From Halichondria panicea (Eukaryota > Porifera > Demospongiae > Suberitida > Halichondriidae): 64,000 nucleotides of DNA. The notes under the pieces are model-generated. The model made no database searches. It was not told where the DNA came from and worked only from the letters and a program-made list of their open reading frames with translations. How positions within the stretch are numbered: the stretch's first letter is position 1; each line of letters opens with the position of its first letter. A program made the translations under genes and the position numbers. Shown piece by piece: positions 36,491 through 50,293 of the stretch. The stretch lies in NCBI RefSeq assembly GCF_963675165.1, contig NC_087388.1:1528800-1592799 (forward strand), written 5' to 3'.

Positions 36491-36640
36491 TATAGTTCAA
36501 ATAGATATTTGTAATCAATTGTCCAAAATCGATTCGTAGACAATTGATTTCGACAGATCATTCACGTACGTAATATTCAAAAATCTGAAAATTGTTGTCA
36601 AAAATTGATTTCATATCTGATGCACACAAGTTACGTTCTC

Positions 36641-36911
36641 TAAATTGTTGCAAACGGCGTTCCATATACACATTCTAGTTTCCTTAGTAACAGCAAATCC
36701 TCCTCAGGAGAAACAGAAAGCTGTGTCTGTAATGATCAATCCTGATTTTGTTGTCCGATTTTGCAAGATCATGTTCAGACAGAGCAACTTAGTATAGTTG
36801 ATACGCCGTTTGCGACAATTCACTAACACAATTCAATCGTATATAATTTTAAAGCTACTCTAGTATAACTCTTTCATTCATTTTATTAATCAGTGCCGTA
36901 TAGTTGCGGAA
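36641..36911 (+). promoter_or_regulatory. Conserved 5' flank of P3
   Basis: Aligns with 17966-18334 upstream of P2, including 'gattttgttgtccgat', 'caacttagtatagttgat', 'gacaattcactaacacaatt', 'aaagctactct' and 'atcagtgccgta'. Likely the shared promoter or 5' UTR of these two paralogs. P1 and P4 flanks show no comparable match by eye. Confidence 0.5.
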
Positions 36912-39900
36912 ATGACTGATGACAGCCAGTCATGTAATACTCCCCTGCACACTGCTGCAAGCCGTGGGGACTTAGATGAGGTCAGAGAGCTGTTGAAAAC
37001 AAAGCAATATGAAGTCAACGTCAGAAACTCACACAACCAAACATCTCTTCATCTTGCATGTGCTAATGGTCATCTCGATACGGTTTGGACACTAGCCAAT
37101 GACTTTGGTGCTGACATAGGAGCTATTGATAATGATGGAAATACACCAATGCTTTTTGCTGCTAAGAACAAACATGTGCAAATAATTATAATGTTGCTTC
37201 TATTATCAATGTGTTGTAGACGCCTCTCCAACGGAGACTACGTGTCCTGCTCCTTTAGTCGTAGTGAAATGGATTCTGATCACACTAAAATGTTTGAGGA
37301 CGTCCTCTTTGAGTATTACAATGATTCTGAAGCTGTGGAGAAAACTATGCGTCTGATAAGCAAATACTTTGTTGATTATATTCAATTCAAGGATTATAAA
37401 GATGATGGCTTTATTGCATTGTTTGTAGCTGCATCACTCGGTCTCAAAGACTTGATTAATCGACTAGTTACACAGAATAAAGTAGACCTGAATATTAGGG
37501 GATTCCATGGCTTATCTGTTCTCCACTGTGCCTGTTTTGGAGGACAATTCCAGTTCATGGAGAATCTTATTTCAGAACATCTTATGGACCTTTCTGTTAA
37601 GGATACAGATGGGTACTCAGTTTTGCATTACGCAACTTTAAAGGGGACTCCCTATGCATGCAATGGTGGTCATATAGAACTGATAGACAAATTAGTGCTT
37701 GAATATGGCCTCAATCCCGCAGATAAAGATAATAATGGTAACACACCTCTACATACTGCAGCCGCTAAAGGACATGTTGAAACAGTGAGACACCTGATTA
37801 GCAAGCACAGTGCTGATACTGATTGCACTAATAATCAGAACAGTACTCCATTGATGCTAGCTGTGTTTAATGGTTGTGTGCATGTTTTGGATATGCTAAT
37901 CAAAGAATTCAACAGCAGTTGTCATGTCCGAGGTTACAATGGTTATACTCTCCTTCACTATGCATGCAATGGTTGTCATATAGAACTGATAGACAAATTA
38001 GTGCTTGAATATGGCCTCAATCCCGCAGATAAAGATAATGATGGTAACACACCTCTACATATTGCAGCCTCCTTTAAAGGACGTGTTGAAACAGTGAGAC
38101 ACCTGATTAGCAAGCACAGTGCTGATATTGATTGCACTAATAATCAGAACAATACTCCATTGAATCTAGCTGTGTGGACTGGTCGTGTGCATGTTTTGGA
38201 TATGCTAATCAAAGAATTCAACAGCAGTTGTCATGTCCGAGGTTACAATGGTTATACTCTACTTCACCAAGCATGTGAAGGTGGTCATATAGAACTGATA
38301 GACAAATTAGTGCTTGAATATGGCCTCAATCCCGCAGATAAAGATAATAATGGTAACACACCTCTACATACTGCAGCCGCTAAAGGACATGTTGAAACAG
38401 TGAGACACCTGATTAGCAAGCACAGTGCTGATGTTGATTGCACTAATAATCAGAACGATACTCCATTGATGCTAGCTGTGTTTAATGGTTGTGTGCATGT
38501 TTTGGATATGCTAATCAAAGAATTCAACAGCAGTTGTCATGTCCGAGGTGACAATGGTTTTACTCTTCTTCACTATGCATGCAATGGTGGTCATATAGAA
38601 ATGATAGACAAGTTAGTGCTTGAATATGGCCTCAATCCCGCAGATAAAGATAATGATGGTAACACACCTCTACATATTGCAGCCATTAAAGGACATGTTG
38701 AAACAGTGAGACACCTGATTAGCAAGCACAGTGCTGATGTTGATTGCACTAATAATCAGACTGATACTCCATTGATGCTAGCTGTGTTTAATGGTTGTGT
38801 GCATGTTTTGGATATGCTAATCAAAGAATTCAACAGCAGTTGTCATGTCCGAGGTGACAATGGTTATACTCTCCTTCACTATGCATGCAATGGTGGTCAT
38901 ATAGAAATGATAGACAAATTAGTGCTTGAATATGGCCTCAATCCTGCAGATAAAGATAATGATGGTAACACACCTCTACATATTGCAGCCATTGAAGGAC
39001 ATGTTGAAACAGTGAGACACCTGATTAGCAAGCACAGTGCTGATATTGATTGCACTAACAACTACAACAATACACCATTGATGGGTGCTGCGCTGAATGG
39101 TCGTGTGCATGTTTTGGATATGCTAATCAAAAAATTCAACAGCAGTTGTCATGTCCGAGATTACTACGGTTCTACTCTCCTTCACTATGCATGCAATGGT
39201 GGTCATATAGAACTGATAGACAAATTAGTGCTTGAATATGGCCTCGATCTCGCAGATAAAGGTAATGATGGTAACACACCTCTACATATTGCAACCATGA
39301 GAGGACATGTTGAAACAGTGAGACACCTGATTAGCAAGCACAGTGCTGATGTTGATTGCACTAATAATCAGAACGCTACTCCATTGATGGAAGCTGTTCG
39401 GAAGGGTCGTGTGCATGTTTTGAATATGCTAATCAAAGAATTCAACAGCAGTTGTCATGTCCGAGGATACAACGGTCGTACTCTCCTTCACCAAGCATGC
39501 GATGGTGGTCATATAGAACTGATAGACAAATTAGTGCTTGAATATGGCCTCAATCCCGCAGATAAAGATAATAATGGTAACACACCTCTACATACTGCAG
39601 CCGCTAAAGGACATGTTGAAACAGTGAGACACCTGATTAGCAAGCACAGTGCTGATACTGATTGCACTAATAATCAGAACAGTACTCCATTGATGCTAGC
39701 TGTGTTTAATGGTTGTGTGCATGTTTTGGATATGCTAATCAAAGAATTCAACAGCAGTTGTCATGTCCGAGGTTACAATGGTTATACTCTCCTTCACTAT
39801 GCATGCAATGGTTGTCATATAGAACTGATAGACAAATTAGTGCTTGAATATGGCCTCAATCCCGCAGATAAAGATAATGATGGTAACACACCTCTACATA

Positions 39901-42900
39901 TTGCAGCCTCCTTTAAAGGACGTGTTGAAACAGTGAGACACCTGATTAGCAAGCACAGTGCTGATATTGATTGCACTAATAATCAGAACAATACTCCATT
40001 GAATCTAGCTGTGTGGACTGGTCGTGTGCATGTTTTGGATATGCTAATCAAAGAATTCAACAGCAGTTGTCATGTCCGAGGTTACAATGGTTATACTCTA
40101 CTTCACCAAGCATGTGAAGGTGGTCATATAGAACTGATAGACAAATTAGTGCTTGAATATGGCCTCAATCCCGCAGATAAAGATAATAATGGTAACACAC
40201 CTCTACATACTGCAGCCGCTAAAGGACATGTTGAAACAGTGAGACACCTGATTAGCAAGCACAGTGCTGATGTTGATTGCACTAATAATCAGAACGATAC
40301 TCCATTGATGCTAGCTGTGTTTAATGGTTGTGTGCATGTTTTGGATATGCTAATCAAAGAATTCAACAGCAGTTGTCATGTCCGAGGTGACAATGGTTTT
40401 ACTCTTCTTCACTATGCATGCAATGGTGGTCATATAGAAATGATAGACAAGTTAGTGCTTGAATATGGCCTCAATCCCGCAGATAAAGATAATGATGGTA
40501 ACACACCTCTACATATTGCAGCCATTAAAGGACATGTTGAAACAGTGAGACACCTGATTAGCAAGCACAGTGCTGATGTTGATTGCACTAATAATCAGAC
40601 TGATACTCCATTGATGCTAGCTGTGTTTAATGGTTGTGTGCATGTTTTGGATATGGTAATCAAAGAATTCAACAGCAGTTGTCATGTCCTAGGTGACAAT
40701 GGTTATACTCTCCTTCACTATGCATGCAATGGTGGTCATATAGAAATGATAGACAAATTAGTGCTTGAATATGGCCTCAATCCTGCAGATAAAGATAATG
40801 ATGGTAACACACCTCTACATATTGCAGCCATTGAAGGACATGTTGAAACAGTGAGACACCTGATTAGCAAGCACAGTGCTGATATTGATTGCACTAACAA
40901 CTACAACAATACACCATTGATGGGTGCTGCGCTGAATGGTCGTGTGCATGTTTTGGATATGCTAATCAAAGAATTCAACAGCAGTTGTCATGTCCGAGAT
41001 TACTACGGTTCTACTCTCCTTCACTATGCATGCAATGGTGGTCATATAGAACTGATAGACAAATTAGTGCTTGAATATGGCCTCGATCTCGCAGATAAAG
41101 GTAATGATGGTAACACACCTCTACATATTGCAACCATGAGAGGACATGTTGAAACAGTGAGACACCTGATTAGCAAGCACAGTGCTGATGTTGATTGCAC
41201 TAATAATCAGAACGCTACTCCATTGATGGAAGCTGTTCGGAAGGGTCGTGTGCATGTTTTGGATATGCTAATCAAAGAATTCAACAGCAGTTGTCATGTC
41301 CGAGGATACAACGGTCGTACTCTCCTTCACCAAGCATGCGATGGTGATCATATAGAACTGATAGACAAATTAGTGCTTGAATATGGCCTCAATCTCGCAG
41401 ATAAAGATAATGACGGTAACACACCTCTACATGTTGCAGCCATTAAAGGACATGTTGAAACAGTAAGACTTTTGATTACTCAACACAAAATTGATATTAA
41501 TATCACTAATAATGTTTACTCTACCCCATTGTGTTTAGCAGCTGAAGGTGGTCATGAGATCGTGATTCATGCCTTTAGTAAAGAGTTTAAATGCAGCCCA
41601 CATAACAGAGGCTACAATGGTCAAACTCTGCTTCACTATGCTTTCCAAAATGGTCACGTAGAACTATTGTATAAACTGGTAGCTCAATATAAGGTGGATC
41701 CAACAATTAGAGACAATGATGGGAACACACCTCTACATCTTTTGTGTCCTACACCGCATACTGAAGACATGCTAAGAACAATCCTTTTCAAGTACCAGTA
41801 CTGGACAGTGTTTCAAGTTAATAATAAAGGTAACACCCCTCTTCACACAGCAACTCTATATGGGCAAGCTCATTGTGCACGTTTACTATTGCAGAAGTAT
41901 GAAGCTCCACTTTTTGTGCGAAATACAGATGGGAAGACAGCCCTTGATTTAGCTAAACTTCAGAGAAAACAAGAAATTGTTACAATTTATGAAAATCATA
42001 CTTCCAAACTCCAGTTAACCTATGAGCAACTAGACGAACTTGCTAAACAAGAGTTTACTGGTGAAAAGAACCTCACCAGAATATTTGTTGTAGGGCATCC
42101 AGGTGCAGGGAAATCCACGCTTGTTGAGACTATCAAAAAGAAAGGTTTCTTCAGCTACTTCAGCACGTCAACTGTTGCCCCTCACACTGCAGGCATTATT
42201 CCAAGTACTTATGACAGTAGTTATTATGGAAGAATGATACTCTATGATTTTGCTGGTGATTCCGAGTACTACTCCTCACATGCTGCAATTATGGAGTCAA
42301 TCAACACATCAAAAGGAAGTAATATATATTTGATAGTTTGTGATTTGAGTAAAGGCGAAGAAGCTGCTGCCACTAAATACAGCTACTGGCTTTCATTTCT
42401 ATCATACAATATTAAGCAATTCTCAAACATGATTATCCTACCAGTGGGAAGCCACGCTGATGTAATCAACAAAACATCAGTTGAACAAGTGTTACGTGTT
42501 CTTGACAGCGTATCCCAAAAGTTCTGTAGCAGCTCTAAGATTGATGGCTTTCAAATTGAACAAAGTGTTTCTCTTGATTCTCGTAAACGAGGGACTGTAG
42601 TAAATGACATAAAAGAACTCACTAAGAAATTTTCCAATTTGGTATCCCTTTCCCCAGAGACAAGCACACTCTTGGGATTGTTGAAGAAAGACTTTGAACA
42701 TGTTCCAGCTTGCAAAGTAAGCCTCCTTATCTCTCACATAGAAGAGACGGGAATTCCGCTGCGACTAAATTCTTCATTACTATACACTCTCATAAGAGAG
42801 TTACATGATTTGGGTCTGCTAATGGTGATAGAGAGAGAAGGGGACTCCATTGAGAACCATATAATAATTCTCAAGATATCAACATTCACATCAAATGTAC

Positions 42901-44503
42901 ACAAAAAACTCTTTTCAGAGTCTGCTAAAGCTGACCTCACAGAGCACATTCATCAACTCAAGTTTAGCGTAGGTATTATTCCAGAATCACTACTGGAGAG
43001 AGTACTGCCAGAGTACATCACAAAAGAAAGTCTACTGCAGTTGCAGTACTGTCACGAAATTGAAAATTTGCACGTGGAAAAGGACCACACTCTTTCTCAA
43101 CTCACTTTAGAACCTGTACCAACAGATAGTGCCACTAAAGAGAAATCTCATTTATTTTTCCCTGCTCTGTGTGATCTCAAGCTTGAGGACATTCAATGGC
43201 CTAAATCCAAAGGTGATAAGATTACTTTGGGATGGTATGCTAAATGTGATGGTGACAGATTCGACTTCTTCCCAACACGATTTCTTCATGTGCTTATCGT
43301 TCACCTCTCTCACAACTTTGCATTAAAACAAAACCTTCCAACAAGACACAGACTCTCACCTACAGCTTCCAATTCTTTGATTGCTGAGGTACATGCTGCC
43401 AATCCTAGCTGTCATGTCTGGTCGACTGGTCTGCATTGGCTTATGAAGAATGGAGTGGAAGTATTTGTCGATATGCCTAAAGAAGCTGATAGTAAAGAAC
43501 TGGTTGTACTAGCAAAGAGTGACGTCCGAAATCAAGCCAAGTGTTCTGAAACTCTGCATCAAGTTATTCAAAAGGTAGTGGAAACAAAAGTTGAATTCTG
43601 TGCTAGTATAGTGCCTACTGTTTACCTTCTTGATCCGAGTAACCTCAAGGATGAACCTTTTACGAATGCTTTGAGTTCATCTAAATACGCTCTTAGTGAT
43701 ATCGAAGAAGCACTAGCAGAAGGCACTGAGGAAGTTGCCGATAAAGACAGGCAATGCTTCTCCACTCCGATCAAAGAATGGATTAGCCCAACAAGATGGG
43801 CCATATCTTACTGGAGTAAGTTTCACACACACATATACACGCGTAATTAATTAATTTGTTTGTTATTGTACTACAGATTTGTTTTTTCCAATGAATACCT
43901 TCTTGGTTCATTCTGCTTTGCAAGAAGTAAAGGATGCTCAATGGAAACTGCTAGGAATGAGTCTTCCGATCCCCTGGAACAAATTAGATGACATTGAGAA
44001 TAATAACTCATCATACCCTGGTGACATTGCTAAGAAAGAAGAAGTAATTCGACTATGGATGTCTCAAGAACCCACCTGGATAGTGTTGGTAGATGCTCTC
44101 AATCAATCTGCATATGAATGGTCACAGAATTCAAGTCAAATCTCACAAAAGCATAGTAAGTACCTCACAATCATTAGCTATATTAATTGCTTATTCATGT
44201 GTGCATTATATAATAATTATAGATGTGCCTCTACAAAAGAAAATTCTCGAAAAAGATTCATCTCTCCGTCCTGACGAGGACTTTCTCCAATCATTTGCTG
44301 CCGTCATTGGCTCTCGTTGGCAGTGTCTTGCTTTTCCCCTCTCCCTCACTTCTGAAGACATTGTGAGCGTTAAGAGAGAGACAAGAGGAGCAGAGCCTAC
44401 CAGACAAGCACTCGTCATGCTGCAGAAGTGGGCAGCCAGGGAGACGGCAATTTATGGTCAGTTGAGAGAGAGACTCCGTACACTCTCAGTGTTTAATATC
44501 TGA
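36912..44503 (+). CDS. P3: longest ANK-Roc-COR-Death-Death protein, with duplicated ANK block
   Basis: Exons 36912-43815, 43877-44155 and 44223-44503 (introns 61 and 67 bp, GT-AG, phase 1) give 2487 residues with no lesion. Start MTDDSQS corresponds to MADDSQS of the paralogs. ANK repeats reach about residue 1690, roughly 47 repeats after allowing for the N-terminal spacer. The excess over P1 and P2 comes from a tandem duplication of 613 residues. Roc: GHPGAGKST near 1728, DFAGDSEYYSSH near 1779, G4 GSHAD. COR-like region, then Death domain 1 (exon 2; PWNKLDDIE, EEVIRLWMSQEPTW) and Death domain 2 (exon 3; SRWQCLAF, LQKWAARETA). Predicted role as for P2: solenoid sensor, GTPase switch, Death-domain output. 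Roc lacks the Gln often found after DxxG and has Asp there. Confidence 0.9.
37663..41340 (+). repeat. 1839-bp tandem duplication inside P3
   Basis: 37663-39501 and 39502-41340 are near-identical; by eye only a handful of substitutions separate them (for example L to V near 40654, R to L at 40690 in VRG/VLG, K to E in IK(K/E)F, N to D in VL(N/D)M). The period is 613 codons, six 102-residue ANK triplets plus one residue (the extra F in AASFKG). It keeps reading frame. Confidence 0.9.
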
Positions 44504-44734
44504 GAAAAGTATGTAGATAATTATAGCTGTTTACGAAAATGTATCACCTTGTTTGTGTCACTCATGCTTTGCCATTAAATTTAAACAACAATGTCACAAC
44601 TGCACTTTCAATTTTTTACACTGCGTATACAACCTTCAAAAAAGCACTTTAATGTTGTCAATTCTTATTAGTTAATTATGCTCCCTCAAGTAATTTTTGT
44701 AGCTTCAAATAGTGTTGTACAAAAACTTCTGTAA

Positions 44735-45424
44735 CAGTTCCAAGATTGATGGTTTACAAAGCATTGCTCTGATGTTGTAAACGAGAAGCTGTGAATTACT
44801 TATTGTTCTCTGTTGGATTTTCCCCAGAGACAAGCTCTCTTCTGGGATTGTTGAAAAACACTTTGACTATGTTCCAGCTTGCAAAGTAAGTCTCCTTATC
44901 TCTCACATAGAAGAGACTTAAATCCGGCTCACACCCTAAGAGAATTACTCACATCAGGTGTACCCATAATGATCAATTTAAAAGCAGACGTCATCAGCTA
45001 GTCAACTCAAGCTCAGGGTAGTCATCATTATTACAAAATTGCTACTGCATCGCTACTGCATGGAAAAAATACTACCACAAACTGCAGTACTGCTGAGAAT
45101 TTTATAAGTGGAAGAGTACCACAGCCTTTCTCGAACTCACTTCAGAACCAGTACCAACTGAGAGTGCCACTATAAAGAGAAATTTCGTCTCCTTTTTGTG
45201 ATCTCTGGATCAAAGGTGACCAAGGATTTTTTGCTAAATGTGATGATGGCAGATTTGACTATTTCCTAACGATTTTGTTATCTCATTTCTCTCACACAGC
45301 TTTTCATGAAAACAAAGCTTGCCAACAAGCCGCAGGCTCTGTATAATATTGAACTTCTAATTCTTCTACTTCTTTGATTGCAGAGATCCAATTATGCTGC
45401 CAATCCTCGCTGTCATGTCTGGTC
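44735..45424 (+). pseudogene. Decayed Roc-COR tail relic after P3
   Basis: Starts at the counterpart of the late Roc segment ('cttctgtaacagttccaagattgatgg'), has frameshifts throughout and the same COR-core deletion as the other relics ('gagaattactcacatcaggtgtacc'). It stops abruptly at 'gctgtcatgtctggtct', where it joins a less decayed copy. No Death exons. Confidence 0.8.
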
Positions 45425-47311
45425 TACATGTAGTAAATGAAATAAAGGAACTAGCGAAGAGATTAGAGTCTCTTTCCCCGGAGACAAGCACACTTCTGGG
45501 ATTGTTGAAGAAAGACTTTGAACATGTTCCAGCGTGTAAAGTGAGCCTCCTTATCTCTCACATAGAAGATACTGGAATTCCTCTGCCACTAAATTCTTCA
45601 TCACTATACGTTCTCATACAAGAGTTACATGATTTGGGTCTGCTAATGGTGATAGAGAGAGAAGGGGACTCCATTGAGAACCACACAATCATTCTCAAGA
45701 TATTAACCCTCACATCGGATGTACACAATAAACTGTTTTCAATGTCTGCTAAAGCTGACCTGACCAAGCATATCGATCAACTCAAGCTCAGCGTAGATAT
45801 TATTCCAGAATCACTACTGGAGAGAGTACTACCAGAGTACATCACAAAAGAAAGTCTACTTAAGCTGTAGTACTGTCAAGAAATCGAGAATTTGTACGTG
45901 GAAGAGGACCACAGTCTTTCTCAAATAACTTCTGTACCAGTACCAACAGAGGGTTCCACTAAAGAGAAATCTCATCTATTTTTCCCTGCTCTATGTGATC
46001 TCAAGCTCGAGGAAATTCAACGGCCAACATCCGAAGGTGATAAAGTTGCTTTGGGATGGTATGCTAAATGTGATGGTGACAGATTTGATTTCTTCCCAAC
46101 AAGATTTCTTCATGTGCTTATCGTTCACCTCTCTCACAACTTTGCACTGAAGCAAAGCCTGCCAACAAGACTCTCCACTACAGCTTCTGATTCTTTAATT
46201 GACGATGTATATGCTGCCAATTATAGCTGTCGTGTTTGGTCGACTGGTCTGCATTGGCTTATGAAGAATGGAGTGGAAGTATTTGTCGATATGCCTAAAG
46301 ACGCTGATAGTAAAGAACTAATTGTACTAGCAAGGAGTGACATCCGAAATCAAGTCAATTGTTCCGAAACTCTGCATCAAGTTATTCAAAATGTAGTAGA
46401 AGCAAAAGTTGAGTTCTGTGCTGGTATAGTGCCTACTGTTTACCTTCTTGATCCGAGCAATATCAAGGATGAGCCTTTTACAAATGCTAGAAATTCACCT
46501 AAATACGCTCTTAGAGATATTGAAGAAGCACTAGCAGAAGGCCCTGAGGAAGTTGCTGATAAAGACAGACAATGCTTCTCCACTCCAATCAAAGATTGGA
46601 TCAGCCCAACAAGATGGGCCATATCTTACTGGAGTAAGCTTCACGCACACATTAAACCCACGTATTTCATTTATTATTGTACTATAGATTTGTTTTTTCC
46701 AATGGATACCTTCTTGGTTCGTTCTGCTTTGCTAGAAGTAAAGGATGCTCAATAGAAACTGCTAGGAATGAGTCTTCCAATCCCCTGGAACAGATTAGAT
46801 GACATTGAGAATAATTAATCATGGTGATAATGCTAAAAAAGAAGAAGTAATTCGCCTGTGGATGTCTCAAGAACCCACGTGGATAGTGTTGGTAGACGCT
46901 CTCAGTCAATCTGCATATATGGATGGTCACAGAATTCAAGTCAAATCTCACGAAAGCATAGTAAGTACCTCACAATCATTATAGCTCTGGTATAATTATT
47001 ATGCACACTGCTTATAATTATATATAGATGTACCTCTACAAAAGAAAGTCATCTGCGAAATCAATTCATCTATATCCGTCCTGACAAGGATTTTCCAATC
47101 ATTTGCTGTCATTATTGGCTCTCGATGGCAGTGTCTTGCTTTTCCCCTCTCCCTCACTTCTAAAGACATTGTGAGCATCAAGAGAGAGACAAGAGGAGCA
47201 GAGCCAACCAGACAAGCACTTGTCATGCTGCAAAAGTGGGCAGCCAGGGAGACGACAACTTATGGTCAGTTGAGAGAGAGACTCCGTACATTTTCAGTGT
47301 TTCATATCTGA
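45425..47311 (+). pseudogene. Recent 5'-truncated ANK-Roc-COR-Death gene copy
   Basis: Homology to P3 resumes at the late Roc segment (VNEIKELAK) without P-loop or ANK. COR is well preserved but has a CAG-to-TAG stop at 45868-45870. Exon 1 reads on to its donor near 46635. Exon 2 has TGG-to-TAG at 46753-46755 and a small deletion near 46815. Exon 3 (about 47028-47311) has a frameshift near its start. Splice sites persist. Much less decayed than its neighbours. Confidence 0.85.
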
Positions 47312-48715
47312 GAAAGTATGTAGATAATTGTAGCTGCTTACAAAAATTTATCACCCAATGCTTTTCAGAACTCATACTTTGCCATTAAATTTAAGCAACA
47401 TTATTTTTACTACTGCATGCACTTTCAATTTTACTTTTTTTTAAGTGCCCTGCAATATATACACTGTATATAACTTTCAAAAAGCACATAATTTTGTTAG
47501 CCTTTACTAATTCTATTAATGCTCCCACAAGTAATTTTTGTACTGCAGCTAGAGCTTCAGCTAGTATTGTACAGAACTTCTGTAACAGCTCCAAGATTGA
47601 TGATTTACAAAGTATTGCTCTGATGTCGTAAACGAGAAGCTGTGAATGACTTATACAAGCTCTCTTCTGGGATTGTTGAAAAACACTCTGACTACATTCA
47701 AGCTTGCAAAGTAAGTCTCCTTATCTCTCACACATAGAAGAGACTGTATATAATTCCGCTCACACCCTAAGAGAGTTATACTCGCATCAGATGTACCTAT
47801 AATCATCAAATATTGTCAAAGTCTGCTAAAGCGGACGTCACCAAGTACATCGATCAACTCAAATTCAGCGTAGCCATAAATATTACAGAATTGCTACTGC
47901 ATGGAAAAATATTATCAGAATATACCACAAGCTGCAGTACTGCCACGAAATTGAGAATTTGTATGTGGAAGAGGACCACAGTCTTTCTCAACTCACTTCA
48001 GAACCAGTACCAATTGAGAGTGCCACTAAAGAGAAATCTCATCTTGCTTTTTTTGATCTCTGGGTCAAAGGTTACCCAGGATTTTATGCTAAATGTGATG
48101 TTCGTAGATTTGACTATTTCCTAACGATTTCTTCATCTCATTTCTCTCACAGCTTTTCATGAAAACAAAGCTTGCCAACAAGCCACAGGCTCTCTATAAT
48201 AACCTCTGAATATTGATTTTCTGATTCTTCTACTTCTTCGATTGCAGAGGTTCAATTATGCTGCCAATCCTCGCTGACCTGTGTAGTGTACATGTATACT
48301 TGGTATGCAGGCTTATGAAGAATGGAGTGGGTGTATTTGTCGATATGCTTAAAGACGCTGATAGGAAAGAACTGATAGCGAGAAGTGGCAACAAAACATA
48401 AAATGTGCTAACACTCTGCATCTAGTTATTCAGAATGTTGTGGAAATAAATTGATTTCTGTACTGCCTTCTGTTTTTACCTTCTTGATCCGAGCAATCTC
48501 AAGGATGGATGAAACTTTTACGAATGCTAGAAATGCATCTAAATATGCTCTAAGAGATATTGATGAAGCATTAGCAGAAGGCACTAAGCGAGTCATGGAA
48601 AGAAGGATATGCTTCTCTATTCCGATGAAAGGATGGTCATCCCAAAAGATGGACTGGATCTACATATTACTGGAGTAAGTTTCAAGCACGCACACGTACA
48701 CACCACATGTAAATG

Positions 48716-49850
48716 TAGCCTCGATCCCAGGCCGAGTTTTCGCTTTTATAACGGTTAGGCGAACATGCAACTAGGCCTGGTACTAGTTGTCTGCGCATGC
48801 GTCAAATTTTCATTGTATATTTGTGGTCGGCAAAAATATTTAATAAATCAATAATCGAAATTTGCACACAGAAAATGCACAGAGTGAGTACACAAAAGAT
48901 GCATAGGGAGTACACAAAAGATGCACATAGGGAGCTGCTTCACAAAGGTCTGGGGAGTTGCCAGTTGTGCTGCAGCACAATTACAGTGACCCAGGGCAAC
49001 TTCAGGATGATTGAATGGCTTCAAATTACGTTTCAAAAAGATTTAGCAGGCTGCTGGACTTCTCTGATTCTAGGCCCCAACTCGTAACTCAGTTAAATTT
49101 TACTTGAGAAAACGTTGATGTCTCTGAGCTACCCAGCAACGCTCGAATGAGCAGGTCATACTCTAGTCCTGTAAGTATAGGACAATATTAAAAGAAACCA
49201 AACACGGTTAAACCCTTACCTCAAACTGTCCAGTCTCGTCCGTTAGTATAGCCAAGAGGAGCACTGTTGGGATAACTGGATATTAGCCATTGCTCCTGTA
49301 CAGAGAAGTAGACATTCTAAATACGTGTAGATCTATACATATTAAATTTCTCGTATTAAACAGGTAACAGGTTATAGTGTCATTGTCGACGAGCTGATGA
49401 TGGCAGCACCAAGTTCTCTAGCTCACACTCTTCACTTGATCCACCATATTAACGATGAAACTATAGTCTACCTACTGGTAGATCTTGCCAAACATGAACA
49501 AGACTTGATAGCATAGCCATAGGGCCCACACAAAAATATCTGACCTTAACAAGCTTGACAAAGCTTTATACCTCTTCCCTTGTTGTTCAGTCTTCAGAAT
49601 AATATTTTCTAAGCTTCAGAGAAGAGAGAAGCTTCAGCTAAGAGCCATTCCAATCGATTCCAATAATGATAAAACGGGAACTGACTTCTAGTACACGATA
49701 GTACACGAATATAAATGTCACGAAAGTGAACGAGAATATCCATTCGCCAGAATCTGACAAACGACTGACGCATGCGCAGACAACTAGTACCAGGCCTAGT
49801 TGTTCGCCTAACCGTTATAAAAGCGAAAACTCGGCCTGGGATCGAGGCTA
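48716..49850. mobile_element. 1135-bp TAGCCTCG element with 9-bp target duplication
   Basis: Terminal inverted repeats of about 90 bp begin TAGCCTCGATCCCAGGCC. Perfect flanks ATGTAAATG occur at 48707-48715 and 49851-49859. The interior has short A-rich tandem units ('cacaaaagatgca', about 48890-48930) and no recognised transposase. It is the largest member here of the hairpin family and could be an internally deleted Mutator-like element. Confidence 0.85.
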
Positions 49851-50293
49851 ATGTAAATGTTGTTGTTTCCAATGGATATACCCTTAAAGATACAACTCCT
49901 AATAATGCGCAGGCACTGATTAACTTACCGATAAAGACATAAAATGCTCCACTTCAATCAACATTGGATCAGCTCACACACAGGTGATATTCTACTGGAG
50001 TAAGCAGCATCCAAACCCCAACGTTTAATTTGTCCATGAGCTTAATTATTTCCTTACACTTTGTACAGATTAATTTGTTGTTTCTGATGTGTGAGTCCAT
50101 GATCGACTCTGCTTTGAACTGCTTAGGAATGAAACGAAGCATCCTTCCCTGGTGACATTGCTAAGAAATAATTCGACTGTGAATATCTCAAAAACCCACC
50201 TGGAAAATGTTGGTAGATGCTCTTGTAGTCAACCTACAATTGGATTGTCCAACGAAACAAGTCAAATCTCACAAGAGCACAGTAAGTATACTA

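Noticed and set aside
45892-46755. 287-codon COR-like ORF as an independent gene
   Set aside because: It begins after a nonsense codon in a truncated copy, reads through an intron and ends at a TGG-to-TAG mutation.
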